The notes beneath the pieces were generated by a model. That model saw only the letters and a list, made by a program, of their open reading frames with translations, made no database searches and was not told the DNA's origin. A program made the position numbers and the translations under genes. Below are positions 59,293 to 60,000 of a DNA stretch of 60,000 nucleotides, piece after piece. Origin of the DNA: Diphasiastrum complanatum (lineage: Eukaryota; Streptophyta; Lycopodiopsida; Lycopodiales; Lycopodiaceae); the NCBI GenBank assembly GCA_029204225.1, contig CM055109.1:44767054-44827053 (forward strand). The letters are read 5' to 3'. Every line of letters starts with the position of its first letter. The first letter of the stretch is position 1.

Positions 59293-59600
59293 TTAAATGT
59301 GCAGGAATTTTTTCAACCAAATCAACTAAACAACAACTGGTCGTATGTTCTTCAAGTCAAGCCACGCACAAGACATGTATTTGAAAATGCATATGTCAAG
59401 AATGAAATGGAGGATCTAAATTTGGACAACACAATATATATGATGAAGATGTAGAAATCTTCTCAAGAATTCTATATCTTGAAAACTCTACAAATGAATC
59501 CAATGATTCCAACCCAAATGATGAAGAGGATAATAGTGATTCTATGCATGAGGACAACATTGAGATAGAGTCCAGATTCATCACTATAGTGATGATTCCA
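59293..59600 (+). pseudogene. CACTA transposase C-terminal (DUF4216-type) remnant
   Basis: After an acceptor (atgtgcag|GAATTT) the frame reads EFFQPNQLNNNWSYVLQVKPR, ending at 59,454. With a frame change it continues into an acidic tail (NDEEDNSDSMHEDN). The Q/D..W..V-L-x-x-K-P-R pattern is that of the last domain of plant CACTA transposases. Confidence 0.65.
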
Positions 59601-59679
59601 TGTTGGTCAATCTATTTACTTCAATCAAGTTGTTGTCAAGAGTGGAGAATTGAGTACTCGTTTAGGATCTGTATTTTTC

Positions 59680-59745
59680 ACATATCTAACAAGTTCAAGG
59701 CCTTTTGTGATGAGCATGGGATCAAGAGGGAGCATACAAGCAAAA
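59680..59745 (+). pseudogene. Short copia integrase scrap
   Basis: The frame encodes SNKFKAFCDEHGIKRE, the segment that precedes the third catalytic residue of copia integrases. Nothing else of the element is clear before the window end. Confidence 0.6.
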
Positions 59746-60000
59746 TTGTAGCTTGTCCCGCGATTTCATTGAAGATAGCAATGGAAATATTATTGGGCAA
59801 GTTAAGTTATAAATATTCAAAAAAACCAATCCAACCAAGATGCCACATGGCTCCTAAATCCAACAACCATGGTTCTAGGGCATTGATGCACTTAATAACA
59901 CACAATGATTTGAACTTAGCTTATGCCATAAGGATGATATCATTTGCATGACTTAACAAGGTTTGATTGGGAAGCCTTGCCTTTCTTATCAGCAATTTGC
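59746..60000. other. No feature recognised
   Basis: A plus-strand frame continues to 59,951 with no domain that I can assign. Confidence 0.4.

Overview
This is a repeat-rich window of plant nuclear DNA. It is AT-rich and has spliced genes with GT..AG introns. It carries several Ty1/copia elements primed from initiator tRNA-Met, a Ty3/gypsy chromovirus, CACTA transposase remnants, and very long CT/GA, CA/GT and AT microsatellites. One host gene has a 12.3 kb intron packed with nested retrotransposons, and there is a decayed CYP85-clan (CYP716-like) cytochrome P450. Together these suggest a vascular plant with a large genome, such as a gymnosperm or fern. The species cannot be fixed from the sequence alone.

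Layout. 1-9.9 kb: unrecognised or decayed, probably transposon-derived reading frames (two-exon ORF at 1-1107; minus-strand transposase-like pseudogene at 1233-2595; possible multi-exon frame at 4.9-6.3 kb). 9.97-12.4 kb: a gypsy RNase H scrap followed by layered simple, heptameric, 55-bp and 110-bp tandem repeats. 12,991-19,148: a complete, young Ty1/copia element on the minus strand, with 682-bp LTRs, a 5-bp target duplication and an uninterrupted 1322-aa Gag-Pol. 19.3-26.4 kb: a P450 pseudogene split by a second, decayed copia (19,901-25,633) whose 5' LTR is a palindrome. 27.4-28.3 kb: a receptor-kinase exon remnant and a large degenerate GGCTAAG heptamer array. 28.4-33.2 kb: transposon-gene remnants, a copia 3' end and microsatellites. 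33.4-35.4 kb: several inverted-repeat (MITE/foldback-like) elements, one holding a GC-rich hairpin.

35,933-50,512 (minus): the only intact host gene seen, a four-exon, 543-codon secreted PQQ-type beta-propeller protein (polyvinylalcohol dehydrogenase-like). Its second intron (37,270-49,603) contains a MITE, a foldback element and an antisense copia. That copia's gag was in turn interrupted by a Ty3/gypsy chromovirus with a CCACT target duplication. 52.7-59.7 kb: a plus-strand CACTA (TNP2-type) remnant, invaded by a copia LTR and by a fragment of the second copia family's LTR.

I found no convincing new biological system. The observations most worth checking are the palindromic 5' LTR, the asymmetric terminal repeats of the nested gypsy, the heptamer arrays, the 715-bp foldback and the GC-hairpin element. 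Almost all 'genes' here are mobile-element parts. The host content is one apparently functional enzyme-like gene and two pseudogene remnants (P450, receptor kinase).
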